The position numbers and the translations under genes are program-made. A stretch of DNA of 64,000 nt from Steroidobacteraceae bacterium (GTDB lineage: Bacteria > Pseudomonadota > Gammaproteobacteria > Steroidobacterales > Steroidobacteraceae): the NCBI GenBank assembly GCA_029266835.1, contig JAQSWD010000018.1, forward strand, positions 1 through 64,000. The letters are read 5' to 3'. The notes under the pieces are model-generated. The model made no database searches, was not told where the DNA came from, and saw nothing but the letters and a program-made list of their open reading frames with translations. This document shows, piece after piece, positions 1 to 8,327 of this stretch (its first letter is position 1; each line of letters begins with the position of its first letter).

Positions 1-1644
1 GGCGCGTCGGTGCCGAAGTGGTTCCCGGATTCCAGGCGCATCGCCTTCGTCAGCGAGATCTGGACCGACCTCGTGCGCTGGGAAGACCAGGCGGCGCGCA
101 AGAAGGAGCGCGCGGATTCGAAGATGACCGCGAAGGTCTGGACCAAGGCGCCGATCTCCTACTTCGACCACTACCTGGACGATCGCGAGCCGCATCTCTT
201 TTCCATCGGCATCGATGGCGGAGAACTCACGGCCATCACGAGGATGTCCGGATTTTTCCTGTCGAAGGCCGAGGTCGGCTCCTCTTCATATGACATTTCG
301 CCGGACGGCCTCGAAGTCGCGTTCGCGTCCAACGTCGACCGCAGCGGCATCGACAGCAATTTCGACGTCATCCTGGTCGCGGCCTGCGGTTGCAAGCCGC
401 CGCGCAACATCACCGAGGCCAGCAAGAGCGACGACGGCTTCCCCAGGTACAGCCCGGACGGCCGCCGCCTGGCCTTCACACAGCAGCGTCTCAAGGGGTT
501 CTACGCGGATCGCGAACGCCTGATGATGCTCGACCGCAGCACCGGCACCACTGTCGGCCTCACCGAGGACTGGGACCGCGCCGTCGACGGCCTGGTGTGG
601 GAGCGCGACTCGCGCAGCTTGTTAGGCACCATCGATGACGCCGGCACGCGACGCGTGTACCGCTTCCGGCTCGATGGTGGCACGCCGACCGCCGTGACCA
701 AGGCCGCCACGTTCGGCGCGCTGGCGCTGTCGGCCAATGGCAAGGGACTGGTGGCGATCCGCCAGACCTTCATCGAGCCTCCCACGCTGGTGTCTCTGAA
801 CGCGCGCAGCGGCGTCTCGACCAAGCTCACCACGTTCAACGACGCGGCCCTGGCCGGCATCGACCACGGCAAGTACGAGAGCGTCACCTACAAGGGCGCG
901 CGCAACGAAGACATCCAGATGTGGGTAACCTATCCACCCGGCTTCGACGCCACGAAGAAGTACCCGGCGTTGATGCTGCTGCATGGCGGCCCGCACAACG
1001 CCATCACCGATGCGGTGCAGTGGCGCTGGAACGCGCAGGTGTTCGCGTCCTGGGGCTATGTCGTGACCTGGCACAACTTCCATGGCTCCAGCGGGTTCGG
1101 CAACGAGTTCGCCGATTCCATCAATCCCGACCGCATCAGCATGCCGTACGAGGACACCATCAAGGCGGCCGAGTGGCTCAAGGCGAAGCCTTTCATCGAC
1201 GCCGACCGCATGGTGGCCGCGGGCGGCAGCTACGGCGGCTTCCTCGCCGCCACGTTGTTGGGCCGCGAGCATCCGTTCAAGACGCTGGTGGCGCACGCCG
1301 CCGTGTACAACAACTTCACGCAGATCGGCGCCGACTACGGCGCGGAAAAGGAACGCTTCTTCGACTTCTGGGACAAGCCCGAGGAATTCGCGAAGTATTC
1401 GCCGCACACCTCGGCGGGCAAGTTCAGGACGCCCACGCTGGTGATCCACAATCTCAATGACCTGCGCGTGCCGCTGAACCACGGCATCGAGCTGTTCAAC
1501 ACGCTGCAGAAGCGCGGCGTCGCCTCGAAGCTGGTGTATTTTCCGGACGAGAACCACTGGGTGCTGAAGCCGCAGAATTCGCTGTTCTGGTACAAGACCG
1601 TGCGCGAGTGGATCGCGCAGTACGCCGCGCCCGGCGCGAAGTGA
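1..1644 (+). CDS. S9 family prolyl oligopeptidase-type peptidase (5' end outside window)
   Basis: The reading frame is open from the first base, so the true start lies upstream and only the C-terminal part is present. It encodes a serine peptidase of the S9 (prolyl oligopeptidase/acylaminoacyl-peptidase) family, which cleaves short peptides. The visible first half has WD/beta-propeller-like repeats (DISPDGLEVAF, RYSPDGRRLAF). The C-terminal alpha/beta-hydrolase domain carries the nucleophile motif GGSYGGF (Ser at 1228-1230), a likely catalytic Asp in NLNDLRVPL (1459) and the His in ENHWV (1555). Family members with this layout are usually exported; the signal region is not visible. The next gene starts 16 nt downstream on the same strand, so the two are probably co-transcribed. 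Confidence 0.93.
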   Translation, partial: GASVPKWFPDSRRIAFVSEIWTDLVRWEDQAARKKERADSKMTAKVWTKAPISYFDHYLDDREPHLFSIGIDGGELTAITRMSGFFLSKAEVGSSSYDISPDGLEVAFASNVDRSGIDSNFDVILVAACGCKPPRNITEASKSDDGFPRYSPDGRRLAFTQQRLKGFYADRERLMMLDRSTGTTVGLTEDWDRAVDGLVWERDSRSLLGTIDDAGTRRVYRFRLDGGTPTAVTKAATFGALALSANGKGLVAIRQTFIEPPTLVSLNARSGVSTKLTTFNDAALAGIDHGKYESVTYKGARNEDIQMWVTYPPGFDATKKYPALMLLHGGPHNAITDAVQWRWNAQVFASWGYVVTWHNFHGSSGFGNEFADSINPDRISMPYEDTIKAAEWLKAKPFIDADRMVAAGGSYGGFLAATLLGREHPFKTLVAHAAVYNNFTQIGADYGAEKERFFDFWDKPEEFAKYSPHTSAGKFRTPTLVIHNLNDLRVPLNHGIELFNTLQKRGVASKLVYFPDENHWVLKPQNSLFWYKTVREWIAQYAAPGAK

Positions 1645-1660
1645 ATCGGGAGCCCCAACC

Positions 1661-2776
1661 ATGAAGACCCTCATCAAACGCCGCACGCTGTTGTCACTCG
1701 CCGCGGCCGGTGCGCTCGCACAGGTCACACCCGCCTGGGCGGCGAAGAAGCCCAAGCCCCTGCGCATACTCATACTGGGCGGCACGCGGTTCATTGGATT
1801 GCACATGACGGCCCTGGCTCTCGAGCGTGGCCACCAGCTCACGTTCTTCAATCGCGGCAAGACCAAGACCGACCGGTATCCCGACGTGGAACGCATCAAG
1901 GGCGACCGCAACGGCGAGATCGACGGACTCAAGGACCGCGAGTGGGATGCGGTCATCGACAACTCGGGTTATGTGCCGCGGCACGTCCAGCTCTCGGCCG
2001 AGCTGCTGGCGCCGAACGTGAAGCTGTACGTTTTCACTTCGTCCATTTCCGTGTATCCGGATTTCAGCGTGCCGCGCGATGAGTCGTCCCCCGTGGGCAA
2101 GCTCGCCGACGAATCCACCGAAAAGGTGGATGGCGAAACCTACGGACCTCTCAAGGCGCTGTGTGAGCAGGCCGCGGAGCGCGCCATGCCCGGCCGCACC
2201 TGCATCATCCGCCCCGGCCTGATCGTGGGGCCGGACGACAACACGGATCGATTCACTTACTGGCCGGCTCGCGCGGCCCGGGGCGGAGAATTCATCGCGC
2301 CGGGTTCCCCCGCCGATGCGTTCCAGGTGATCGACGCGCGCGATCTCGCCGCCTTCGCGATCAATGCCGTGGAGAACAACCACAGCGGCATCTACAACCT
2401 GGTTTCGAACGTCAATGAGTTCAAGTTCGGCCAGCTCACCGATGCCTGTATCGCGTCCGCCAACAAGCGGGCGAAACCCAAGGACAAGCCACGCGCCACC
2501 TGGTTGCCCGCCGAGTTCCTCGAGGAACAGCAGGTAGCACCGTGGAGCGACATGCCCGTGTGGCTGCCGGCCAAGGGTGACGAAGCCGCGTTCGCCGGCA
2601 CCAGCAACAAGGCGGCGGTCGCCAAGGGCCTGAAGATCACGCCGCTCATGAAGACTGTGGACGACACCTTGGCCTGGCATCTCTCCCGTCCCGCCGAAGA
2701 GCGAGATAAACTGAAGTCCGGCATCGCGGCGGACAAGGAAGCGGCGGTACTGGCGGCGTGGAAGGCCAAGGCCTGA
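1661..2776 (+). CDS. Exported NAD-dependent epimerase/dehydratase family protein
   Basis: 371 residues. The N-terminus looks like a Tat or Sec signal: KRRTLLSLAAAGALA followed by a small-residue cleavage region around residues 25-28. The Rossmann nucleotide-binding motif GGTRFIG follows at about residue 40, typical of extended SDR/NAD-dependent epimerases. A YGPLK segment near residue 162 fits the YxxxK catalytic pair. The substrate cannot be read from the sequence. It sits 16 nt after the S9 peptidase gene and is probably in the same transcript. A signal peptide on an NAD(P)-dependent epimerase is unusual; if the RR motif is used, the protein would be folded with cofactor before export. Confidence 0.85.
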   Translation: MKTLIKRRTLLSLAAAGALAQVTPAWAAKKPKPLRILILGGTRFIGLHMTALALERGHQLTFFNRGKTKTDRYPDVERIKGDRNGEIDGLKDREWDAVIDNSGYVPRHVQLSAELLAPNVKLYVFTSSISVYPDFSVPRDESSPVGKLADESTEKVDGETYGPLKALCEQAAERAMPGRTCIIRPGLIVGPDDNTDRFTYWPARAARGGEFIAPGSPADAFQVIDARDLAAFAINAVENNHSGIYNLVSNVNEFKFGQLTDACIASANKRAKPKDKPRATWLPAEFLEEQQVAPWSDMPVWLPAKGDEAAFAGTSNKAAVAKGLKITPLMKTVDDTLAWHLSRPAEERDKLKSGIAADKEAAVLAAWKAKA

Positions 2777-2854
2777 CCAGACATAAACACACAATTCCAC
2801 GCCGGAAACGGCTATACGCTTCGTGCGAACCCAGGGTCACCGGGAGAGTTGGAC

Positions 2855-3394
2855 ATGCCTGGCTCGATTTCGACACGACGCCCGATGGTCATCGGCCTTT
2901 GCTTCATGCTGTTCGGGCTGCAGAGCTGTGGCGGTGGTGGCGGTGGCGATGCCGGGGGCGGCGGCACCAACTCGGGCTTCAGCGTCGACCTGACGACGCG
3001 CGGAAACAATAGCGCGCAGACGTCGACCTTCATTTTCGGCAATAACATCGTCTTCGACATCAGTGTGACGAGCCGTTCCGGCGGGACGCAGGTGCTCACG
3101 CTACCGACCAGCCAGGTTTACGATCTCGCCGTATTCACCGAGGGCGCTCAGGCTCCGATCTGGCGCTGGTCGTTCAACCGTACATTCACGCCAGCAGCGA
3201 CGACTCTCACGTTCGGGTCCCACCAGTCCATCAACTATCTGTTCATCTGGGATGGCGTGCTCGAAGACGGCACCCAGATCATGCCGGGCACGTACGAGGT
3301 GCGCGGGGCGCTGGCCTACCCGCAGTACGCGAACGACTGGCGGGGCAACGACGAGTTCGCGAGCCCCTTCCGAAAGTTCACGGTTACCAATTGA
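2855..3394 (+). CDS. BsuPI-domain lipoprotein (putative proteinase inhibitor)
   Basis: 179 residues from the ATG at 2855, chosen because GGGAGAG at 2842-2848 gives good Shine-Dalgarno spacing; a TTG two codons upstream is in frame but less likely. The signal peptide ends in a lipobox-like LQSC, followed by a Gly-rich tether. The mature part matches the pattern of the intracellular proteinase inhibitor BsuPI domain: a YDLAVF strand, an IWRWSFNRTFT segment and a late PGTYEVRG strand. Members form an Ig-like beta sandwich. A lipid anchor suggests it faces the periplasm. Inhibitor activity is family inference only; BsuPI-like domains are widespread in proteins of unknown role. Confidence 0.78.
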   Translation: MPGSISTRRPMVIGLCFMLFGLQSCGGGGGGDAGGGGTNSGFSVDLTTRGNNSAQTSTFIFGNNIVFDISVTSRSGGTQVLTLPTSQVYDLAVFTEGAQAPIWRWSFNRTFTPAATTLTFGSHQSINYLFIWDGVLEDGTQIMPGTYEVRGALAYPQYANDWRGNDEFASPFRKFTVTN

Positions 3395-3403
3395 GCCCGC
3401 TTT

Positions 3404-3880
3404 TCACAGCGGGCCAAAGGGCCTGGAGTCCGCCTCGTCGTAGACATCGACGCGCTTGCCGGACTTGACCATGCGCTTGCCCAGCTTCGGGAATTCCGCG
3501 ACGTCGAACTCGCGGTTCTCGCCGCCGGATAGATAGACCAGGTCGCCGGGCCCGGGATTGCGCATCAGGTGCGCGACGGACGGCGCCGGGAAGCCGATGA
3601 AATCGCCGGCGCCCACTTCGTATTCCACATCGTCGATGAGCGCGATGGCGCGTCCCGCCAGTACGTAGATCCACTCTTCTTCATGCTGGTGCGAGTGGTA
3701 GACGTACGATTCGCGGCCGGCGGGCACGCGGATGAAGTTCACGCCCGTGCGCTTCAGGCCTACGCTGCGCGCCAGCTGCGTGCCGTGCATCTCGGAGTTG
3801 GGATTCCACGGATGTGAAAACTGCTGGGAATGCGCGGTGATGTCCGCGGCGCGAACGATGTTGAGGCTGGGTTTGTCCAT
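3404..3880 (-). CDS. Cupin domain protein
   Basis: 158 residues, cytosolic. It has a single cupin barrel: motif 1 around YHSHQHEEEWIYVLAG supplies the likely metal ligands (two His and a Glu), and the second motif lies around PSVAHLMRNPG. Small cupins of this type include sugar isomerases, dioxygenases and stand-alone sensor or storage proteins. The LARSVGL and VYHSHQHEEE pattern is close to proteins annotated only as cupin 2. It converges on the lipoprotein gene with 9 nt between stop codons. No catalytic role can be assigned from sequence or neighbours. Confidence 0.85.
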   Translation of the reverse strand: MDKPSLNIVRAADITAHSQQFSHPWNPNSEMHGTQLARSVGLKRTGVNFIRVPAGRESYVYHSHQHEEEWIYVLAGRAIALIDDVEYEVGAGDFIGFPAPSVAHLMRNPGPGDLVYLSGGENREFDVAEFPKLGKRMVKSGKRVDVYDEADSRPFGPL

Positions 3881-3916
3881 GCCGCAACCTTAGCGGTTTT
3901 CGGCGGCGGCGGAGAA

Positions 3917-3941
3917 GACGGCGCGCCGGAGACGCGCCGTC
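3917..3941 (-). terminator. GC-rich hairpin, possible terminator of the small membrane protein gene
   Basis: GACGGCGCG (3917-3925) and CGCGCCGTC (3933-3941) form a perfect 9-bp stem with a 7-nt loop. It lies 7 nt past the stop codon of the 66-residue membrane protein gene and before the cupin start. There is no U-tract, so it may slow polymerase or stabilise a 3' end instead of acting as a classical intrinsic terminator. Confidence 0.45.
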
Positions 3942-3948
3942 CGCGATT

Positions 3949-4149
3949 TCAGGCTGGCGGAGACTCGGCTGACTTGCGGCCCAACAGCCAGAGGATGCCG
4001 CCCACCACGATCATCGCGATCCGGATGCCGTTCCCGACCCCGGTGCCCCAGTTGTCCACCCAGCTGACCAGGATGAATTCCATGTTGATCAGGTGCAACA
4101 CGAAGGACCCGGCCCCCATGAGGACCAGAAAGCCGCCAAAACCCTGCAT
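3949..4149 (-). CDS. Small two-helix membrane protein, unknown function
   Basis: 66 residues. Two hydrophobic segments are clear: residues about 4-26 (FGGFLVLMGAGSFVLHLI) and about 43-58 (IAMIVVGGILWLLG), joined by a short polar loop (SWVDNWGTG) and ending in a charged tail. Codon usage resembles neighbouring genes and the reading frame fills the space between two other genes, so it is probably real. I do not recognise a family beyond generic small inner-membrane proteins. It has its own 5' region of about 90 nt before azlD, so it may be transcribed separately. Confidence 0.65.
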   Translation of the reverse strand: MQGFGGFLVLMGAGSFVLHLINMEFILVSWVDNWGTGVGNGIRIAMIVVGGILWLLGRKSAESPPA

Positions 4150-4238
4150 GTGTTTCCCCTCGTCGTAGGTTGTAGTTGTTGTCGACGAAGCAGGACCTTA
4201 CGCCGCGGCGATAGCTAGGGCAAGCCCGGAAGAAATGT

Positions 4239-4577
4239 CTATAGATAGACTCTTGCCAGGCTGTACGCCAGCATGCCCACGGCCAGGCAGCCCACGATGT
4301 TGCGCGACCAGATGAGCCACAGGCCGCTGGCGAAGACGCCGACGAGCCGCGGGTTGAACAGGCTGGTGTCCAGCGCACTGCCGCCGTGGATCAACACGTC
4401 CGGCGCGATGATGGCGGCCAGCGTGCACACCGGCGCGTAACGCAGCGCCACCTCGGCCCGGTGGCTCAGCTTGATCTTCGCGCCCGCGACGAAGAAGGAC
4501 GTGCGCGTCACCAGCGTCGACAGCGTGAGTCCAACTACCACCGCCGCCATCGCGATGCCCGATAACGGATCAATCAT
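4239..4577 (-). CDS. azlD: AzlD family branched-chain amino acid export subunit
   Basis: 112 residues with four hydrophobic segments, the size and pattern of AzlD proteins, which work with AzlC as a two-component exporter of branched-chain amino acids. The TLVTRTSFFV segment near residue 21 and the central APVCTLAAIIAPDVL helix are typical. The start overlaps the azlC stop by 4 nt (ATGA), so translation is coupled. An exporter of branched-chain amino acids or analogues fits near the acetolactate synthase genes 1.3 kb away, although they are not in the same operon. Confidence 0.9.
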   Translation of the reverse strand: MIDPLSGIAMAAVVVGLTLSTLVTRTSFFVAGAKIKLSHRAEVALRYAPVCTLAAIIAPDVLIHGGSALDTSLFNPRLVGVFASGLWLIWSRNIVGCLAVGMLAYSLARVYL

Positions 4578-5356
4578 GCGGCCTCCGCGGCGCTTGGATC
4601 ACGCGGCCGGAATCGATCCGTGAGCGTCGCGGCCAGGATGCCGGCGATGGCGCCGGCGAACAGTCCCAGCTTGTAAGGCAGGCCGTGCGCCAGCAGCGCG
4701 ACCAGGGCGCCAGTAATCGCGCCCACCACCGCGGGCCTCATGTTGAGCGCGGGCCCCACCAGCGCCACCAGCGCCAGTGTCCCGGTGAACTCCAGTCCCC
4801 AATCGGTGGGGATGTAGCTGGCGCCGACGATGCCGGTGAGCGCCGAAACATGCCAGGTGACCAGGTTCATGCTCACCATGCCCGCGAACCAGGAATCGCG
4901 ATGCGTGGCAGGCAGCGTGTTCTCCTGCGCCGCGCGCATGAAGCGCACGAAGGTGAAGTCGGTCATGAAGAAACCGAGCGTCATGCGTCGTTTGAGCGCC
5001 AGGTGCGCGAAGTGCGGACGCATGGCGGCGCTGTAGATGACGAACCGGAGGTTGGTGATGAACCCGGTGGCGATGATCACCCACAGTGGCGCGCCGGCGA
5101 CGATCAGCGGCAGCGCGGCCAACTGGGCCGAGGCCGCGTTCACCATCATCGACATGGCGATGGCCCAGGGCACGTCGAGGCCGCCCTTCACCATGGCGAC
5201 GCCGCTGACCAGGCCCCAGGCACAGGAACCGGGTAGATAGGGAAGGATGGCGAGACGCCCGGCGCGGAATGCGGCGTGCCGCGCGGCGGCGTCGGAGCCC
5301 GGTCCGGACGCGCTCACCAGGCGCCGGTATTGGGCATCGACGCCCAGGGCTCGCAT
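4574..5356 (-). CDS. azlC: AzlC family branched-chain amino acid permease
   Basis: 260 residues, integral inner-membrane protein. The conserved early AzlC region is visible: FRAGRLAILPYLPGSCAWG, then a helix with NAASAQLAALPL, then ITNLRFVIYSAAM. The partner AzlD follows with a 4-nt overlap. The ATG at 5356 lies inside the end of the glyoxalase gene (43-nt overlap); a later start closer to residue 25 is possible because the first 20 or so residues (RALGVDAQYRR) are not typical of the family. Export of leucine, isoleucine or valine is the family role; the specificity here is not determined. Confidence 0.88.
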   Translation of the reverse strand: MRALGVDAQYRRLVSASGPGSDAAARHAAFRAGRLAILPYLPGSCAWGLVSGVAMVKGGLDVPWAIAMSMMVNAASAQLAALPLIVAGAPLWVIIATGFITNLRFVIYSAAMRPHFAHLALKRRMTLGFFMTDFTFVRFMRAAQENTLPATHRDSWFAGMVSMNLVTWHVSALTGIVGASYIPTDWGLEFTGTLALVALVGPALNMRPAVVGAITGALVALLAHGLPYKLGLFAGAIAGILAATLTDRFRPRDPSAAEAA

Positions 5357-5733
5357 GGCGGCAGCGACCCGTCCTTCTGCAATAGTTCGATGGAGATGCC
5401 GTCGGGCGAACGCACGAAAGCCATGCGCCCGTCGCGCGGCGGTCGATTGATGGTGATGCCGTGCTTCTGCAGGCGCTCGCAGGTGGCGTAGATGTCGTCC
5501 ACGGCATAGGCCACGTGGCCGAAATTGCGGCCGCCGCCGTACTGCTCGGGCTCCCAGTTATGGGTGAGCTCGATCTGCGCGCCGGAATCACCCGGGGCGG
5601 CCAGGAAGATCAGCGTGAACTTGCCCTGCGGATAATCGTTGCGCTTGATGACCTCGAGGCCGAGGGCCTCGCAGTAGAACTTGAGGGAGGCATCCACGTC
5701 CGTGATGCGCACCATCGTGTGCAGGTATTTCAT
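5314..5733 (-). CDS. gloA: Glyoxalase I (lactoylglutathione lyase)
   Basis: 139 residues, two VOC (beta-alpha-beta-beta-beta) half-domains. It converts the methylglyoxal-glutathione hemithioacetal to S-lactoylglutathione in the cytosol. The four metal ligands of bacterial, Ni-type GloA are present: His in LHTMVRI (residue 5), Glu in IELTHNW, His in FGHVAYAV and Glu in SIELLQK. NWEPEQY matches the glutathione-binding loop. The length is normal for GloA. Its 3' end overlaps the assigned azlC start, so the two may be translated from one message. gshA, which makes the glutathione cofactor, is elsewhere in the window. Confidence 0.95.
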   Translation of the reverse strand: MKYLHTMVRITDVDASLKFYCEALGLEVIKRNDYPQGKFTLIFLAAPGDSGAQIELTHNWEPEQYGGGRNFGHVAYAVDDIYATCERLQKHGITINRPPRDGRMAFVRSPDGISIELLQKDGSLPPCEPWASMPNTGAW

Positions 5734-5826
5734 GCCAGGCGCTCGATTCTCAGGCGCTCACACGCCACTTCAAACGGCGTCGAAGCGACGCCGTCCGTGC
5801 AGCTTGGAGCGGTTCTCCATGACTCC

Positions 5827-7716
5827 TTAGAACATCTCCGAGGCGCCAGGCGGCTTCACGTCCACCTTCTTGCGCGACGGAATCCAATCGCCCGTGATCA
5901 TGGCCTCGTAAGGCTGGCCCGGGCCGACCATGGGGTACACGCCCGCATCGGGATCGATGATGACCTCGAGGAAAGCCGCGCCCTTGAAGGCGAGGAACTC
6001 CGCGATCACGCGTGGCACATCCGCCTTCTTGTCCAGACGCACGGCGTACTTGTATCCGTCAGCCTGCGCGGCCTTGATGAAGTCCTTGGTATGCAGAGTC
6101 TTTTCGGACGCCGAGAGGCGGCCCTTGTGGAACAGCTTCTGCCACTGCTTCACCATGCCGTCGCCGTTGTTGTTGAGCACCACGAGCTTGATGGGCAGGT
6201 TGTAGGTAGTCGCCGTTTCCATCTCGCCGATGTTCATGCGCACCGAGGCGTCGCCGTCGATATCGATGACCAGCTTGTCGGGATTGGCGAACTGCGCGCC
6301 GATGGCCGCCGGCAAACCGAAGCCCATGGTTCCCATGGAACCCGAGGTGAGCCACAACCGCGGCTTCTTGAAGTCGAAGTATTGCGCCGACCACATCTGG
6401 TGCTGGCCCACGCCGGTGGCGATGATGGCCTCGCCCTTCGTGACCCGATTGATCTCTTCGAGTACGTAGTAAGGCTGGATCTGCTCGCTGGCGCGGTCGT
6501 AATTGAACGCGTACTTGCTGCGCATCTCGTCGAGATACTCCAGCCACTTGGATCGATCGCGCTGGAAACCCATGCGCTTGCCGTGCGCGGTGAGCATGCG
6601 CAGCGCCTCGGGCAGTTCGCCCACGTGGCTCCACTGCACGCGCTTCACCTTGTTGATCTCGGCGCGGTCGATGTCGAAATGCGCGATGGCCTTGGCGTTC
6701 GGCGCGAACCTGGCCGGCGTGCCGGCAACGCGATCGTCGAAACGCGCGCCGATGGCGATGAGGAAATCGCAATCGTCCACGGCGTAGTTGGCGAAGGCCG
6801 CGCCGTGCATGCCCAGCATGCGCATCGAAAGCTTGTCGGTGGTGTCCACGGCGCCGATGCCCATGAGCGTGGTGACCACGGGGATGTCGAAAGCGCGCGC
6901 GAACTCGCGCAGTTCTTCCGCGGCGTTGCCATTGACGACGCCGCCGCCGGCGTAGATCAGCGGACGTTGCGACTCGCCCAGCATCTCGAAGAAATGGTTG
7001 GCCTCGGTGCCGTCGATGATGTCGGTAGTGAGGCTCTCGAGACGTTTGCGGTATCCCGGCATGGGCAGCGTGCCCGTGCCCTTGAACTCACCCTGCCAGT
7101 TCTGCACGTCCTTCGGCACGTCGACGACCACCGGGCCGGGACGGCCGGTACGCGCAATCTCGAAGGCCGTGCGCACCGTGGCCTCGAGCTTCTCGGGATC
7201 GGTGACCAGAAAGACGTGCTTGGCCACCGAACCCATGATCGATGACACCGGCGCTTCCTGGAACGCATCGCTGCCGATGGCGCTGCGCGGCACCTGTCCG
7301 CAGATCACCACCATGGGGATGGAATCGGCCATGGAATCGCGGATGGGCGTCACCGTGTTGGTGGCGCCGGGACCCGACGTGACGACGGCAACTCCCACGC
7401 GGCCGCTGGCGCGCGCGTAACCCGCGGCCATGAAGCCCGCGCCCTGCTCATTGGCGGGAACGATGAGCGGCATCTGCGGCTCGCCCTTCTTCGCGCGATC
7501 TTCGTTGAAGCAGAACACCGCGTCGTAGGTGGGCAGGATGGCGCCGCCCGAGTACCCGAAAATCGTCGTGACACCCTCGTCCGCCAATACCTGCACGATC
7601 ATCTCGGCGCCGGTCATCTTCTTGCCGGCCAGCGGGTGCTGGATGGAGGGCGCGCTCGACTGCGTCGACCGCGTCAAGTCACGGTACTTGTCTGTTTTCG
7701 GGGGGGTTTTTGCCAT
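5827..7716 (-). CDS. ilvB: Acetolactate synthase large subunit
   Basis: 629 residues. ThDP- and FAD-dependent enzyme joining two pyruvates (or pyruvate and 2-ketobutyrate), the first common step of valine, leucine and isoleucine synthesis. Visible parts are the FGYSGGAILP loop, an NEQGAGFMAAGYARA helix carrying the conserved Glu, the SGPGATN turn, and the C-terminal ThDP/Mg motif GDASVRMN...NNNGDG. Most relatives have His-Glu-Gln-Gly where this has Asn-Glu-Gln-Gly. The first 33 residues (to MTGAEM) are an extension, and the true start may be the ATG at 7617. It is divergent from the small-subunit gene, which is unusual. Confidence 0.95.
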   Translation of the reverse strand: MAKTPPKTDKYRDLTRSTQSSAPSIQHPLAGKKMTGAEMIVQVLADEGVTTIFGYSGGAILPTYDAVFCFNEDRAKKGEPQMPLIVPANEQGAGFMAAGYARASGRVGVAVVTSGPGATNTVTPIRDSMADSIPMVVICGQVPRSAIGSDAFQEAPVSSIMGSVAKHVFLVTDPEKLEATVRTAFEIARTGRPGPVVVDVPKDVQNWQGEFKGTGTLPMPGYRKRLESLTTDIIDGTEANHFFEMLGESQRPLIYAGGGVVNGNAAEELREFARAFDIPVVTTLMGIGAVDTTDKLSMRMLGMHGAAFANYAVDDCDFLIAIGARFDDRVAGTPARFAPNAKAIAHFDIDRAEINKVKRVQWSHVGELPEALRMLTAHGKRMGFQRDRSKWLEYLDEMRSKYAFNYDRASEQIQPYYVLEEINRVTKGEAIIATGVGQHQMWSAQYFDFKKPRLWLTSGSMGTMGFGLPAAIGAQFANPDKLVIDIDGDASVRMNIGEMETATTYNLPIKLVVLNNNGDGMVKQWQKLFHKGRLSASEKTLHTKDFIKAAQADGYKYAVRLDKKADVPRVIAEFLAFKGAAFLEVIIDPDAGVYPMVGPGQPYEAMITGDWIPSRKKVDVKPPGASEMF

Positions 7717-7802
7717 AGATTCAGGGAGCCTAGCAGTTTGCAGGCCGGCTTCAAACCGCTATCCTCGGCGGCGTGCAGACACAGCCACAGACCCTACAGA
7801 AG

Positions 7803-8303
7803 ATGCGTCATATCATCGCCATCCACCTGCAGAACGAGGCCGGCGCGCTCACCCGCGTCACCGGGCTTTTCTCGACGCGTGGCTACAACATCGAGTCGCT
7901 GTCGGTGGCGGCCACGGATGACCCGCTGGTATCGCGCGTCACGCTGGTGACCAAGGGCGCGGACGGCGTGATCCTGCAGATCGTCAACCAGCTCAACAAG
8001 CTCATCGACGTAGTCGCGGTCGAAGACCTGACGCGCGGCGAACACATCGAGCGTGAACTGGTGGTGCTCAAGCTGCGAATCGAGCCACAGCTCGTGGATT
8101 CGGTGCGCGGTTATGTCGTGCGGGCCGGTGGCCGCGTGCTCGAACCTTCGCCGGATGGCTTCGTCGTGGAGCTCACGGCGTCCGAGGCCGAGGTGAACCA
8201 GTTCGTCTCCGACCTGGGCGGGCGCACCGACATCGTCGAAGTAGTTCGATCGGGCGCGCTGGCCGTCGGCCGCAACGCGCGCGCGCTGCACGTAGTCAGG
8301 TAA
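7803..8303 (+). CDS. ilvH: Acetolactate synthase small (regulatory) subunit
   Basis: 166 residues from the ATG at 7803; an in-frame GTG ten codons upstream is less likely because known IlvH proteins begin exactly with the MRHII segment. The N-terminal ACT domain (NEAGALTRVTGLF, then RGYNIESLSV) binds valine for feedback inhibition and activates the large subunit; the C-terminal domain is complete. The length matches E. coli IlvH. It is transcribed away from the large-subunit gene from an 86-nt intergenic region, so the two subunits must be balanced by two promoters. Confidence 0.95.
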   Translation: MRHIIAIHLQNEAGALTRVTGLFSTRGYNIESLSVAATDDPLVSRVTLVTKGADGVILQIVNQLNKLIDVVAVEDLTRGEHIERELVVLKLRIEPQLVDSVRGYVVRAGGRVLEPSPDGFVVELTASEAEVNQFVSDLGGRTDIVEVVRSGALAVGRNARALHVVR

Positions 8304-8327
8304 CGCGCGCGCCCGCACGGCGCGCCT

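Noticed and set aside
622-1962. Long reading frame opposite the S9 peptidase and epimerase genes
   Set aside because: Antisense shadow in GC-rich DNA: it crosses two clear genes, has Arg/His-rich unnatural composition and no motif.
5461-7245. Long plus-strand frame over the acetolactate synthase gene
   Set aside because: Mirror of an unmistakable enzyme on the other strand; composition is His/Arg/Val-rich nonsense.
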